Source: Erigeron canadensis (lineage: Eukaryota; Streptophyta; Magnoliopsida; Asterales; Asteraceae). Taken from it: a stretch of DNA of 64,000 nucleotides. A model generated the notes under the pieces. That model was given only the letters and a program-made list of their open reading frames with translations. It searched no databases and was not told the DNA's origin. Shown here piece after piece: positions 44,406-54,673 of the stretch. The stretch is from contig NC_057765.1 of assembly GCF_010389155.1 (NCBI RefSeq), forward strand, positions 20,974,270 to 21,038,269, in the 5' to 3' direction. Every line of letters starts with the position of its first letter. Within the stretch, counting starts at the first letter, position 1. Both the position numbers and the translations under genes were made by a program.

Positions 44406-47400
44406 ATGGCTCCTAAAAATCTCCTTGCTGGAAACTATAATCCTATTGATAATGTCAAGAAGGCATCACATATATCTCTTTCTGCTGATGCCATCCGCAT
44501 AAATATGAATAACTGGATGGCAAAACTCTCAACAAATCATACCGCCACTTCTATCATTGGAAGGTTGAACACCTTCTTCTTAAGTAGCCCACTTTATGGT
44601 GCCCTAACTCTTAATCCGGGCAAAATGTACCATGAATACCTATGTGAATTTTGGTATACTACTGTGTACGTGGAGAGTGATGAATCCATCCACTACACTC
44701 TAAAGCAAGGCACCAAACACTTCACCATTACCGTTGATTCCCTTAGAGATGCTCTGAGGATGAATTATTTTGATGAAAATGAGATGCCCATAGAGATTCC
44801 ATCTAGAATCAATACCAGAGAGGTGTGCAGGCTGATGGGGCACATAGAGATAGTGGACGAAAATGGTCAGCTGCTCAGGAAGGGCACTGTATATATGAGC
44901 AGGCTGACAGATTCTTGGAGGTATTTCTTCACTCATTTGGTTGAGTGCTTGGGTGGCAGTTCTGGAGGTCTGGATCAGATTAACCAGACACAGCTCCAGA
45001 TTGCTTACTGCCTATGGCATGGATACAGGGTGGACTTTGCCCAGATCTTTTTCAATGATCTAGTGGACAGACTAAGGGTCAAGAGTACAATACACAGCTC
45101 CAGAAGGCCTTCATTCCATATATTCGCTTTCTGTCCATCATCTTCAGAAGGGCCCAGAAGAATGAGTACAATGTAAATACAACTCATTTTTCGATGTGTG
45201 AATACTTGAGGGACCTTAACCAGTTGACCTCATCTCCTACTGAGGTCGACGTCCCATCGGTGATGCTTTATCAGTTCAGGATTCAAGAAGATGCAATTGC
45301 ATCATCACCGGATGAGGAGGTTGCTGGTGAGCCTCATAATGTTGAGGAAATTACTGATGAAGTTATTGCTGAAAAAGTACAACCTATTTCCCAGATTGCC
45401 CCAGATCTTCAGCAGCCTGGTGTGAATATTGTTGAAATTCCACCTAACCCCACCAGGCGAAGAAATAAAACTAGACGTCTGAGGAGAGATGGAGTTCCTG
45501 TGTCAGCCATTCCAGAATCTACTCATCAGGATTCTGGAGAAATGGGTCAGGAGACTGCCCCAGTAACCAATTCCCCAGTTCAAGTAGAAGGAAGTGGTGA
45601 ACAAGAAAGAGGATCTGGATCACCTCTTGTCATTCAAGTGGCTATTGCTGAAAGTGGGGACATCATGGCTGCTGATGGGTCCCTGATTGTTGAAGAAGTT
45701 GAAGGGGAACAAGTTAGGCAGGCTGGAGAAGAAAATCTGGAGCAGGTGGCTCAGATTGATCTGAATGTTGGGGTGGAGAATGTTCAAGTAGAGGACCAGA
45801 TACGTGGAACCGGCCCAAATTGGGATATGGTTGATTCTCCACTGTCTAAGGACAATGAGTTTGATGTTAACATGAGTTTTCTGGGAGAAGAAGTAATCGA
45901 TCGCACCATCCACTCTGTCTCCCAGTCAATTCTATCTGATATGCCTCCTCCACCCCCAGTAAATACACCAACACCCCTTCCAGAACAAACAACCACAACA
46001 ATTCTTGAATCACCTTCACCTTCTGCTCCAGAAATTCCACATTCTGAACCACTGGCAGTCACCCATCAAACTGAAGGTATCACAAGGGTGTTGCCAGTAT
46101 CATCTATCACTAGAACTCTCAATCCTTCTGGTGGTCTCTCCTCTTCTTTTTCAACCGAGGTCCAAGGCCTTTTTGATAAGGTGGCGGACCTGGAGAGATC
46201 ACTTCAGGCGTCTTCTCAGGTTATTTCTGACTTCAAATCTGTCATTTCCAATAATCTCAAGTCAGAAATGAATGTTTTTGCTGGTAATGAGAAAATTGTC
46301 TTTGAGAAGCTGGATGAACTTGTCACGGCTACAAATAGAAATTCTGAATCAATACAAGTTGCAGTCCAGGGTATCAAGGAGGATGTGGTAAGAAGTGTCC
46401 AGACTGCCATTCAAACTGAAGTTGCTCAACCTCTGGCAAGTCTGGCTGGTGATGTTCAGAATCTAACTACCAGAATAAGCTCTCTGGAAAGCAAGCCCAC
46501 TCTGTAGAAAAACTCAGTGGTCAGCACCCTCAGTGATGAAGTTGTTAGGAAGTTCAGGGGAAACATGTTGAAAGAAATCACTGAGGAGGTGTCTGAAACT
46601 CTTCTTAGGAATCTGAGAGATGGGTTGTTGCCTGAAGTTATGAAGATGATTGACGCCCAGTTGCCTCGCCACTTTCCTCAGGATCTTGAGATAATCAAAA
46701 AGGAAGTGATGCAGTTGAGGAAAACTGTAAACAACATAGCTCCAGTGTCTGGTCGAACATTTGACTCCTCTGACAGACATACACTAGACCAGGTGTGGAA
46801 TCATCTTCAGTTTGGAGATGCTTCCAAGGGGGAAGGTTCTGGCTCTGGAACTGAGAAGATTGATCTGAAGAAAAAGATAAAGGTTTGGAAGAAGGTGATT
46901 GGTGAAGATGTCACTGGTACTGAAGCCAGTGGACATGTTGAGGAAGAGGCTGCTGCTGGTACTGATGCCAGTGAGCCAGTTTTTGAAAAGTTCCCAGATA
47001 TCACTACAACAATGAAAAGTCTCAAAAGCAAGAAAGTGGTATCTGGGGAACCAACAAATAAGGCAGATGAGTATGTATCTACTGATGAGGCCAAAGCAAA
47101 AAGACTGGAGCAAGAGTGCATCTTGATCGAAATCTTCAAGAAAAATTTAAAAGATGACTTGATTGCTCACCAGTTGGATATGGCCAGGCATGGGACTCTG
47201 GATTCTTACAACGCTGGTAAGTTGGGCGTACAAATTGAAGTATACAAGAAGATGAAGGATGATCCCAGGCTGAAGAAATGTCTGGATGCCTTGGATGATG
47301 TATATATTCGATCCATGTATGCTCAGGATAAACAAGTTTATGATTCTGAAATCTATGGGGTAAGCATACTGGATCGTATTGCTCAAAGAAGAGAGGAACT

Positions 47401-48031
47401 GAAAAATCTCCAGCAACAAGTAAGTAGTACTGCAATGGCTCTGGAGCATGAATATAGGAAGAAAGTTAAGGGTTTGCCCAAGGCACCAGTCAAGAAGTCC
47501 AAAGCTGCCAGGGATGCAGATCTCAGTACCTTCATTCCCTTGAACACAACTGAAAGAATCAATAAAGAAAAATTTCAACAAGTGGCTGAACAGAGAAAAG
47601 TGTCAAGGGAAGTGGATGAAATGGTGAAAAGGGCTCAGACAAAGGAAAAGTATGAGCATTTGTCACAATTTAGAGCTGATGTCCGACCAATAATGGGTGT
47701 TGAGATGCATCTGGCAGAAAATCATGATAACTTCTCTAAGTTCCATGTCAAACTCTTCAGAGAAGGGAACTTTACTGATGAAAGAAAGGACACCTCAATC
47801 AGGGCTTTTGGATGGTCACAATTAAGGGAGATTGGGCTTTCATTCAGGGGTAAAGATGTCTCCCAGGATGTGAAATATTTTATGAAGAGGATTGGCAAGG
47901 AATGGATGAGGAAGGAGTTGATGGAGATGGAGCTGGGCTTAAGGACTTCTCTTACTTCATCTTCATCTCCAGGTGTAAAGAGGAAGGCCACTGAAGAGCC
48001 ATCTGGGCATGCTGGAAAGAAGAAGGCCTGA
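44406..48031 (+). pseudogene. Element B ORF3, post-pol env-position protein
   Basis: ATG at 44406. Residues 1-230 are the folded domain (NPGKMYHEYLCEFWYTTVYV, FTITVDSLRDALRMNY, DSWRYFFTHLVECLG, GLDQINQTQLQIAYCL, RVDFAQIFFNDLV), lining up with the family A ORF3. A frameshift near 45100 and one TAG at 45176-46507 scale (TAG at 46505, probably CAG before) split the gene into 44406-45176, 45194-46507 and 46517-48031. The middle is acidic/Pro-rich with a basic patch (NPTRRRNKTRRLRRDG). Coiled coils follow (LFDKVADLERSLQASSQVIS, RREELKNLQQQVSSTAMALE). The C-terminus is basic (VKRKATEEPSGHAGKKKA), a possible nuclear signal. About 1200 codons; no membrane segment seen. Confidence 0.78.
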
Positions 48032-48317
48032 CTCTAATATTGTACTTGTATTTATTTTTATGTTGATACAATTGTAACTTTACTCCAGTTGATGTCTGTA
48101 AATATAAGTTGCAATTTCTATTTTTTTTTACAAGTACTTATCCAGATTAAGTCTAGAAATTAAAATGTACAAACTGGGAACACTGATGATCTATAAAGTG
48201 GCTCTCCAGATATTTAAATTAGACTTAGTCAAATTTCTCAAGGATTTTTCAAGCACAAACTTGTATAGATACAAGCTTGAAAATCCTTGCATAATTTCTA
48301 AACAAATAGGGGGAATT
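48032..48317 (+). other. Element B 3' untranslated part and polypurine tract
   Basis: AT-rich, with the inverted words CAAACTTGTATAGATACAAGCTTG (about 48257-48280) and GGATTTTTCAAG/CTTGAAAATCC. It ends with ATAGGGGGAA (48307-48315), the polypurine tract, just before TGTTAGG. Confidence 0.75.
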
Positions 48318-49254
48318 TGTTAGGTCCAGATTTACTGGACTCACTCCAGACGTAACTACTGGAGCCCTCTGGAGATTTGTCCAGAAATTATGTGAAGACC
48401 AGTGAACCATTTACTTGTACAGAAATCTGGATTCCACCAGATTGGTTTACTGGACTTCACTCCAGTCAAGATCTTTCCACTGAAGAACATTCTCACTGAA
48501 GTCAAAAACTGAAGTCTGAAGAAAGAAGTCTGACAAATAGCGGAGCTCACTGAAAGACTTACCAGATCTCCTGACTGGAGTCCTTGTCAGTGTTCTAGAC
48601 CTTACAAGTCTGAACACTGATTACGAGAAATTGACTTTATGCCTTTACATGCCTTTAACCGGACAATCCATTTGTCCTTTGTTAAAAGCCTTACACGCAT
48701 GTAAAGGTGGTTGGTTAATTAGAAGATAAGTCACTGTCATGTGACTTTATTCTTGTACTTTAATCAATGTTTTTAAGGAATTAATGTAATTTCTTAAATG
48801 CATGTAACCATATTTGTACAGCAAAAAGAATATTATATTTATTCTTTTTGCCTATAAATACCAAGTCACTTCCTCGTCCAATACATATACTTTTGCAATT
48901 TGGTGCATTTGCTCAAATACTCTCGATCTAAACAGTTATACTTCACAACTTTAAGTATTTCGATGAAAGAGTTTATTTAGCAAAGATTAGATCACTTGTA
49001 ATTCATAGGTTGTTTAGATACTTACTTTGTAATATCTTGTTCCGCAACAACCTTGTTGTTTATTTAACATCAATAAATAAAATACACTTGAAAATTACAT
49101 TGTATCAACCTTATCTTTATATATATTCTTGCATTTATATTAATCATAATACTAGTCCAATCTAGTGCTTACTTGACCTTTAATACTAGTCATCTCTAGT
49201 GATTACTTGATTTGTTATTCTACACTTGTGGGTTAAACCATCGAGTGAGGGACT
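48318..49254 (+). repeat. Element B 3' LTR, terminal bases lost
   Basis: Starts TGTTAGGTCCAG and runs to GAGGGACTT, where the 5' LTR continues with CACA. TATAAATA at 48853-48860. The next bases are family A LTR. The missing terminus and the absent target duplication point to a deletion or recombination at this edge. Confidence 0.88.
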
Positions 49255-49587
49255 TTAACGATGGTTGGATGTAGTGTACGAGCCAAACAAAGTCAAACAA
49301 AGCACCAAAGGGTCGAACCTCGTGTTGACGTCATCAGCATGAAGAACTGACCTCGTGCTGATGTCAGTTCTTTTTAGGGAATTGTTCACGAATTTACGAA
49401 TTAAGGCTACTTGTTACTCGTGTGACCTCCTACACGAAGCACAAGCTTCGTGCATCTCCTTAGGTTGATTAACTACTTGTTAATTGACAAAAGGCGATAG
49501 CAATCTAGTTATCACAAGAGGATTCCGCACTCTTGACATAACGAATCACATCTTATTACGATCCACGCAACAATAGGGTACCTTACA
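49255..49587 (+). repeat. Family A 5' LTR, 3' part (A4)
   Basis: Aligns with 16580-17047 of the A2 LTR with internal loss around the TATA region (about 49378): AACGATGGTTGG at the start and GTACCTTACA at the end. Palindrome-type motifs at 49321-49345 and 49351-49370 are eroded. The PBS follows, which makes this the 5' LTR. Confidence 0.85.
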
Positions 49588-49589
49588 AG

Positions 49590-49601
49590 TGGTATCAGAG
49601 C
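49590..49601 (+). other. Primer-binding site of A4
   Basis: TGGTATCAGAGC two bases after the LTR end ACCTTACA. Fixes the LTR end and orientation of family A. Confidence 0.95.
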
Positions 49602-49901
49602 CCTAACGTTGATTACCAGAAGGTGTAAGATCATTTGATTTGCTATTGATTGCAAATTCGTTTCAAAATTCGAGATTTTCAGCTAGTTCGTGCTCATCTT
49701 CGTGTGACACTTCGTGCTTACGTCAGCACGAAGTAGACTCTGCTTAGTGCTTACATCATCACCTACTTCGTGCCTGTACTTCGTATCACGTGATATTCGT
49801 GTGACTTCGTGTAGAACCTCGTGTCACGTGTCCTTCGTGTGACCAGTCTCGTACCACGTATACACGAACCATATTACATAGTAATGTTTTCGATTCTCGA
49901 A
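49602..49901 (+). promoter_or_regulatory. A4 leader with TGACGTCA-type near-palindrome
   Basis: 300-bp leader between PBS and gag ATG. 49709-49734 is a 26-bp palindrome with one mismatched pair (arms ACTTCGTGCTTAC and GTCAGCACGAAGT). CTTCGTG/CACGAAG words recur six or more times up to 49850. The same words fill the A LTR and the ORF3 upstream region. Confidence 0.6.
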
Positions 49902-51777
49902 ATGACTACTATTCCAGCTGCCGCAAATTTACCAAATGCCCTACTCGTCAGCCAGATGATCATGCACGATCATGAGGTTGGTCGGGGTAATACACCTCTA
50001 AAGCTTTTCTGTATGGAAAATTATTGGATGTGGAAAAGACGGTTAGAAGACTACATTCGTCTTAACGACATGGACATGTGGCTTGTGATAACTTAAGGTT
50101 TTGATTGGCCTTCTTATGAGAAGAATGGAATGATCGGTAGGTATACTTATGCTGATATGCCGATTGAAGAATGGAAAAGATACGCAATTGAGGGAAAGGC
50201 CTTGTCCATTCTTACTATAGCCTTACCTCAAGATAGTGTACACTTGTTCAAGAAATACACTACTTCAAAGGATTTATGGGATGCTCTTGAAAGATATTGT
50301 GAGGGCGATGCAACCTTAAAGAAGAATCGTATCAAACTTCTGAAGTGCCAATATGAAGCTTTCAATGGACTAAAAGGAGAATCTCTTGATGAGATTATTA
50401 CTCGATTCAGTCATTTGACTACTGAATTGTCATATTTTGAGGTTGTTAATCCTCAAACTGAGCTAGTTGATAAGTTTTTGGACTCATTACCTACGACATG
50501 GACTGATTATGTTCATCGACTTCAAGATGATCAAGAATATATAGCTCATGGGATTTTGAAAAGGTGGTCTCCAAGCTTAAGAACAGAGATATGAAGAGAA
50601 GAATTAAAGATACACACTCGGATTTCACTCAAGATCCATCATTGTATCATGCTAAGTTTGTTCATTTAGCAAGTTCTAGCTCGAGGAACTATGCATTTCT
50701 AAGTGGTGCTGAAGCTACACCAATAGTAGATGCTGAAGGTCTTGTTGGATATGTTGCTTATGACAATGCAAATACGAATGTCAATAGCAATGTACAATCT
50801 TTTCACTCTATGTCAATGAGTATGAGTTCTGCAGAAGGTAGAATGAGTGTTTACTCAGCCTTTTGTAATGCTCATGAAGCATTTATTGGAGAAAAGATTA
50901 CTGATCCAACAGTGATTGATGGGGATTACAATCAAATAGATCCTGATGATTTGGAAGAAATGAATCTACAATGGCAGCTAGCTATGCTCACTATTAAGGT
51001 TAGAAGAATCACTCAGAGACCTGGGAGACCTATAGGAAATGGCACTAACGGCTTTGACAAATCCAAGGTGAAATGTTTTGATTGCGATGGATTTGGTCAT
51101 TTTGCAAGAGAGTGTCAACGACCTAAAAGGATTGATAATACCATTGTTGGTCGTCAAAATTACAATCAAGGCGGTATTACTCCAAGTAATCAGAAATCTC
51201 AAGCAATGATTACATTTCCTTCTATTCCACAACAGCTAGTTTCGTCACCATTTTTGGAGTCAAAGGTCGTTGTTGTTCAGAATCCGGATGGTACTTATCA
51301 ATGGGATATACAATCTGATGATACCTCAAATCATGCCTACATGGTAGAATTATATGACGAGGTAGCTGCAAAAATTGATTATGCTGTGATAGATCAAGGG
51401 ATTAATTTCAGTAGATCTAAGACACCAAAACGACAGGGACCTTCACAAAATACTAGTAGTGGAAGTCCGAGTCATTCTCGTACACTTCAAAGGAGTAATT
51501 CACCTAGGAAGATGGCTCAACAAAATCGATCACCTCCTTCTAGAATTAATAGTTCGCCTAATACTATGATCGATTAGGGAGTCAACCTAGATTTGGTACT
51601 CACTCACCAAGGAATTCTCCTCCTAAGACTCATTTCATTTCACCTAAGAAACATTATGTGACACCATCTTCATCCAAGGCTCCATTACAGAGCGATGGAT
51701 ATTGGAACGAATTAATCATTAGAGATGAATTCAGAAAACCTAAACCTCAAAAGGTTTGGGTTCCCTTCAGAAACTAA
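49902..51777 (+). pseudogene. gag: Copy A4: gag, with start codon and internal deletion
   Basis: ATG at 49902 (MTTIPAAANLPN). Copia gag domain: LKLFCMENYWMWKRRLEDYI, WDALERYCEGD, LKGESLDEIITRFSHLTTEL. TAA at 50094 corresponds to CAA (T-Q-G). One frameshift lies near 50550. One CCHC knuckle (CFDCDGFGHFAREC) is encoded near 51072. Then 1026 bp present in A2 (4915-5940) are missing between two CTGT words, which removes the second knuckle in frame. The Ser/Arg-rich tail follows, a frameshift near 51570, and the end KVWVPFRN with TAA at 51775-51777. Confidence 0.85.
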
Positions 51778-52959
51778 CCATCTTATTATCTGATGTGCAG
51801 GGAGAACCAAGGAAGCCTATCAGTCTTTGATATGTTGATAGTGGATGCTCTCGGCACATGACAGGGGACAAGAATGTGTTGTCCAATTATGAAGATGTAA
51901 ATGGTTTTTATGTTAGTTTCGCAGGTCCTAAAGGCGGCAATATCTCGGGTCAAGGTAATGTTGTCAATGGGAAGATTACATTGGAGAAAGTCAATTATGT
52001 GGAACAGTTAGCACATAATCTATTGAGTGTTTCTCAGATTTGTGACAAGGGTAACAATGTCCATTTTACTGAGAAAGAAGCACTTATTCAGAAACCAGGA
52101 TATGCTATTCCTGAAGACTAGATCCTGCTAAAAGATCCTAGGAAGAGAGACATCTATGGCCTTGTGTTATGTGTTGATGATCCAAAGGAGTTTGTTTGCT
52201 TGTTATTGAAAGCAAACGAATCTGAATCTTTACTATGGCATAGAAGAATGGGACATATCAATTTTCGAAAGATGAATGACATTGTCAAACATTGTTTGGT
52301 TGATGGTGTTCCCATGAAATAGTTTGGAATGGAAGACAAATGTGTACCTTGTCTGAAGGGTAAACAGCAAAAGTCTGCACATAAACCAAAAGGAGAAAAT
52401 TCTATTGCCAATCCTTTCGAGTTACTTCACATGGATTTATTTGGTCCAGTGAATGTAAGAAGTGTCGGTAGGATGTATTACTGTTTGGTGGTTACTGATG
52501 ACTACTCGAGATTCTCATGGGAATTCTTTCTTAAATCGAAAGATAAAACTCCACAGATTTTGATAAATTTCTTTGTCGAAACTGAAAATATTTATGGAGT
52601 TCGCGTTAAGAGAATCAGGAGTGATAACGAAACTGAATTTAAGAATAATGTGATGGATGTCTTTTGTTTGTCAAAGGGAATCCAACATCAATACAGTTCG
52701 CCGTATGAACCACAACAGAATGGAGTTGCAGAAAGAAAGAATAGGATTCTAATCGAGACAGCCAGAACTATGCTTGTAGATTCAGGGCTTCCTACTATGT
52801 TTTAGGGGGAGGCAGTGAATACAGCTTGTCATATTTTAAATAGGGTTACTGTACTCAAGCGTCGTAATAAGAGATGTTATGAGCTTCTACATAAAAAGAA
52901 ACCAAATTTACATAATGTTGAACCATTTGGTGTACCGTGTACTTTTTTGAAATATCTAC
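51744..52959 (+). pseudogene. pol: Copy A4: pol, protease to integrase
   Basis: The frame is -1 relative to gag, as in A2. Protease site: the codon for Trp before YVDSGCSRHMTG is TGA (51828 region). The pre-integrase zinc segment is complete here (LLWHRRMGHINFRKM...CVPCLKGK). The integrase core has MDLFGPV, SDNETEF (Gly to Glu) and QNGVAERKN. Stops at 52119, 52321 and 52803; the first and third equal TGG to TAG, and the second equals CGG to TAG. The frame is cut at 52959 by D2 and continues at 59020. Confidence 0.88.
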
Positions 52960-53372
52960 TGTTTGTACACCAAACCGAGATTAGGTTAAGAAAAGGGGAT
53001 GATGGGTGTTTTTGATTGTTTGTTGGCGATTCCCCAAAGGTAGAGTGAATCTCTTTACGCCAAATGAGCTTATTCGTGGTTTATGTATGATTTTGCATGT
53101 CTTTAGTGGGCTCCGTAACCCTCTTTATATAGAGGAAGATATTCTTGGAGAACAAGTTGGCGACTTAGGGTTTCTAAGTCTTAGGCTAGGAATATTACTT
53201 CCTTAATTATTGGCTGCAAGTGAGAAGATCAAATCCCGAAATTATAGGGAAACGATTCTTATCCTTTTTACCTTACTTCGGAAGCCTTCATTACAGACAG
53301 CCTTCGTGTCACAACGTGTTACTGTTCCTTCGTGTGGCAAGACCTGCGTACTGCTGAGAGGGTACATCATCA
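52960..53372 (-). repeat. D2 3' LTR
   Basis: 413 bp. Plus strand TGTTTGTACACC to GGTACATCATCA. On the minus strand the LTR begins TGATGATGTACC and is preceded by the purine run ACTGGGGGGCT (53373-53383). The TATA box CTATATAAAG is on the minus strand near 53122-53132. Confidence 0.95.
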
Positions 53373-53655
53373 AGCCCCCAGTATCTATATCGACTATTCA
53401 TGCTGAACCAATAATTAATAAGGACTTGCTGTGGTAAATGCCATTCAAGAATTCTTGCACGAATCCCAAGTATCTATATCGACGGGTATGGTGTCTTCCT
53501 TAGTTCTATGAAACTCTCTTTTTTTTAACACTGCTTTTATTTTTCTGCCCTCTTTCCATTAACTCTCTGTTAGTCTCTTCTTCTTCCGCCGCCATTTACT
53601 GTTCTTTTCCTCGTCTTCTTTTTGATATATATATTTGTTTTGTAGATCTTCCATA

Positions 53656-54339
53656 ATGTCTTCAAAGAGGAAAGTTACTGATGTTGGTTCTTCTGGCTCT
53701 CCTTTTGATGTTGTTGATACCACGTTGAAGAAAGGGAAAGGCACCGCCGATGTGTCGCCCATTACTTTTTCCGGAACCTCCGCTCATAAGTTTATGGAGG
53801 AAGAGCTTTTATCAAAGAACCTTGGTGATCGGGAAAATCTTCTAATCAGCGGTTTGTGTCAGGAGTTTGAATATTCCCAAGACATGTTGAAGGAATCTCA
53901 GTGTGTTGTTGGAAATCTGTTTGACAGGATATCAGATCTGGAAAAACGTTTATCGGAGCAAGATGTTGTCGTTAGGGCTTTGCGTGGTGGCTTGGCGAAG
54001 CGTCATGATGAGTTATTGCAGAGGGATCTCGAGAATAGAGATCTTCTAAAGAAGGTTGATGGTCTAGTGAACCAGGTGATCCCTTATACTTGTGAAACAC
54101 TTGCGACAGGTCCCGAGGCGGTGAAGTTGGTTGGTCTGGTAGTGAATACATCAAAGAAAAAGGGGGTGCTTTCTTCTTCTCACTCTGAACATGATCCTGG
54201 CTATGTGAAGGCGAAAGAGTCATTTGATCAAGCTATCAGGAACTTGGCTTCCTACCAAAGTAACTTTATTTATGATGTTACTCATTTGTTTGATCCTGAT
54301 GTGCATGACTTTCCGGCTGTGAAGCCTCGTTTAGACTAA
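53656..54339 (+). CDS. D2 antisense ORF, coiled-coil protein
   Basis: 227 codons, ATG at 53656, on the strand opposite to D2 pol. A TATATATATTTGTTTTGTAG tract just upstream (AG at 53644-53645) looks like a 3' splice site, so an upstream exon or leader is likely. The N-terminus is basic (MSSKRK); a coiled coil spans about residues 70-140 (GNLFDRISDLEKRLSEQD, DLENRDLLKKVDGL); the C-terminal part (VIPYTCETLATGPEAV, then IRNLASYQSNFIYDV) matches the C-terminus of the D1 antisense protein. The N-terminal PF04195-like domain of D1 is absent. Open throughout, unlike pol. Confidence 0.65.
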   Translation: MSSKRKVTDVGSSGSPFDVVDTTLKKGKGTADVSPITFSGTSAHKFMEEELLSKNLGDRENLLISGLCQEFEYSQDMLKESQCVVGNLFDRISDLEKRLSEQDVVVRALRGGLAKRHDELLQRDLENRDLLKKVDGLVNQVIPYTCETLATGPEAVKLVGLVVNTSKKKGVLSSSHSEHDPGYVKAKESFDQAIRNLASYQSNFIYDVTHLFDPDVHDFPAVKPRLD

Positions 54340-54673
54340 ACTCTTTATTTTGTCTTATGGAACTTTATCATGGAATGTTTTTAGACTTTATATCGTCCTT
54401 TATTTTATTCCATTCTTTTAAGGTTATCTGCTCAGGCGTCTCTGCCAGTTTGTTCCCATTTGAGGTTGCGACCCTCAACGTTTGAGGCGATTAGCCTTTT
54501 TTGTGTGGTCTGCCCCTTCTAGGGCTTTAATTTCTAGGCTGGTAACCTTGCATTTTTTTATTTTATTTTTTTTGAAAGATTATCATTCATTTTGTTAGTT
54601 GTGGTAATTCGGCATGCTTTGAAATTGTTATTTGGTTTTAATATAAAAAATATCAATGTAGAGAGAGAAAAAC
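54340..54673. other. D2 spacer between antisense ORF and integrase end
   Basis: Short noncoding region between two convergent genes, holding GGTTGCGACCCTCAACG/GGCGATTAGCC patches and long T runs. It could hold the two 3' ends; no signal is certain. Confidence 0.5.

Larger units (their letters stand above)
37024..49254 (+). mobile_element. Element B: Sirevirus-like copia element with post-pol ORF
   Basis: About 12.2 kb: 5' LTR (37024-37963), PBS, gag, pol, a spacer with stem-loops and its own promoter-like region, ORF3 (44406-48031), polypurine tract, 3' LTR (48318-49254). Only element in the window with two LTRs and a complete gene order except D2. All genes are broken. It lies within an A4 LTR but has no target duplication, and its last bases are missing. 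Confidence 0.88.

Noticed and set aside
53006..53437. Plus-strand frames in the D2 LTR
   Set aside because: LTR sequence; the second LTR copy does not keep the frames.
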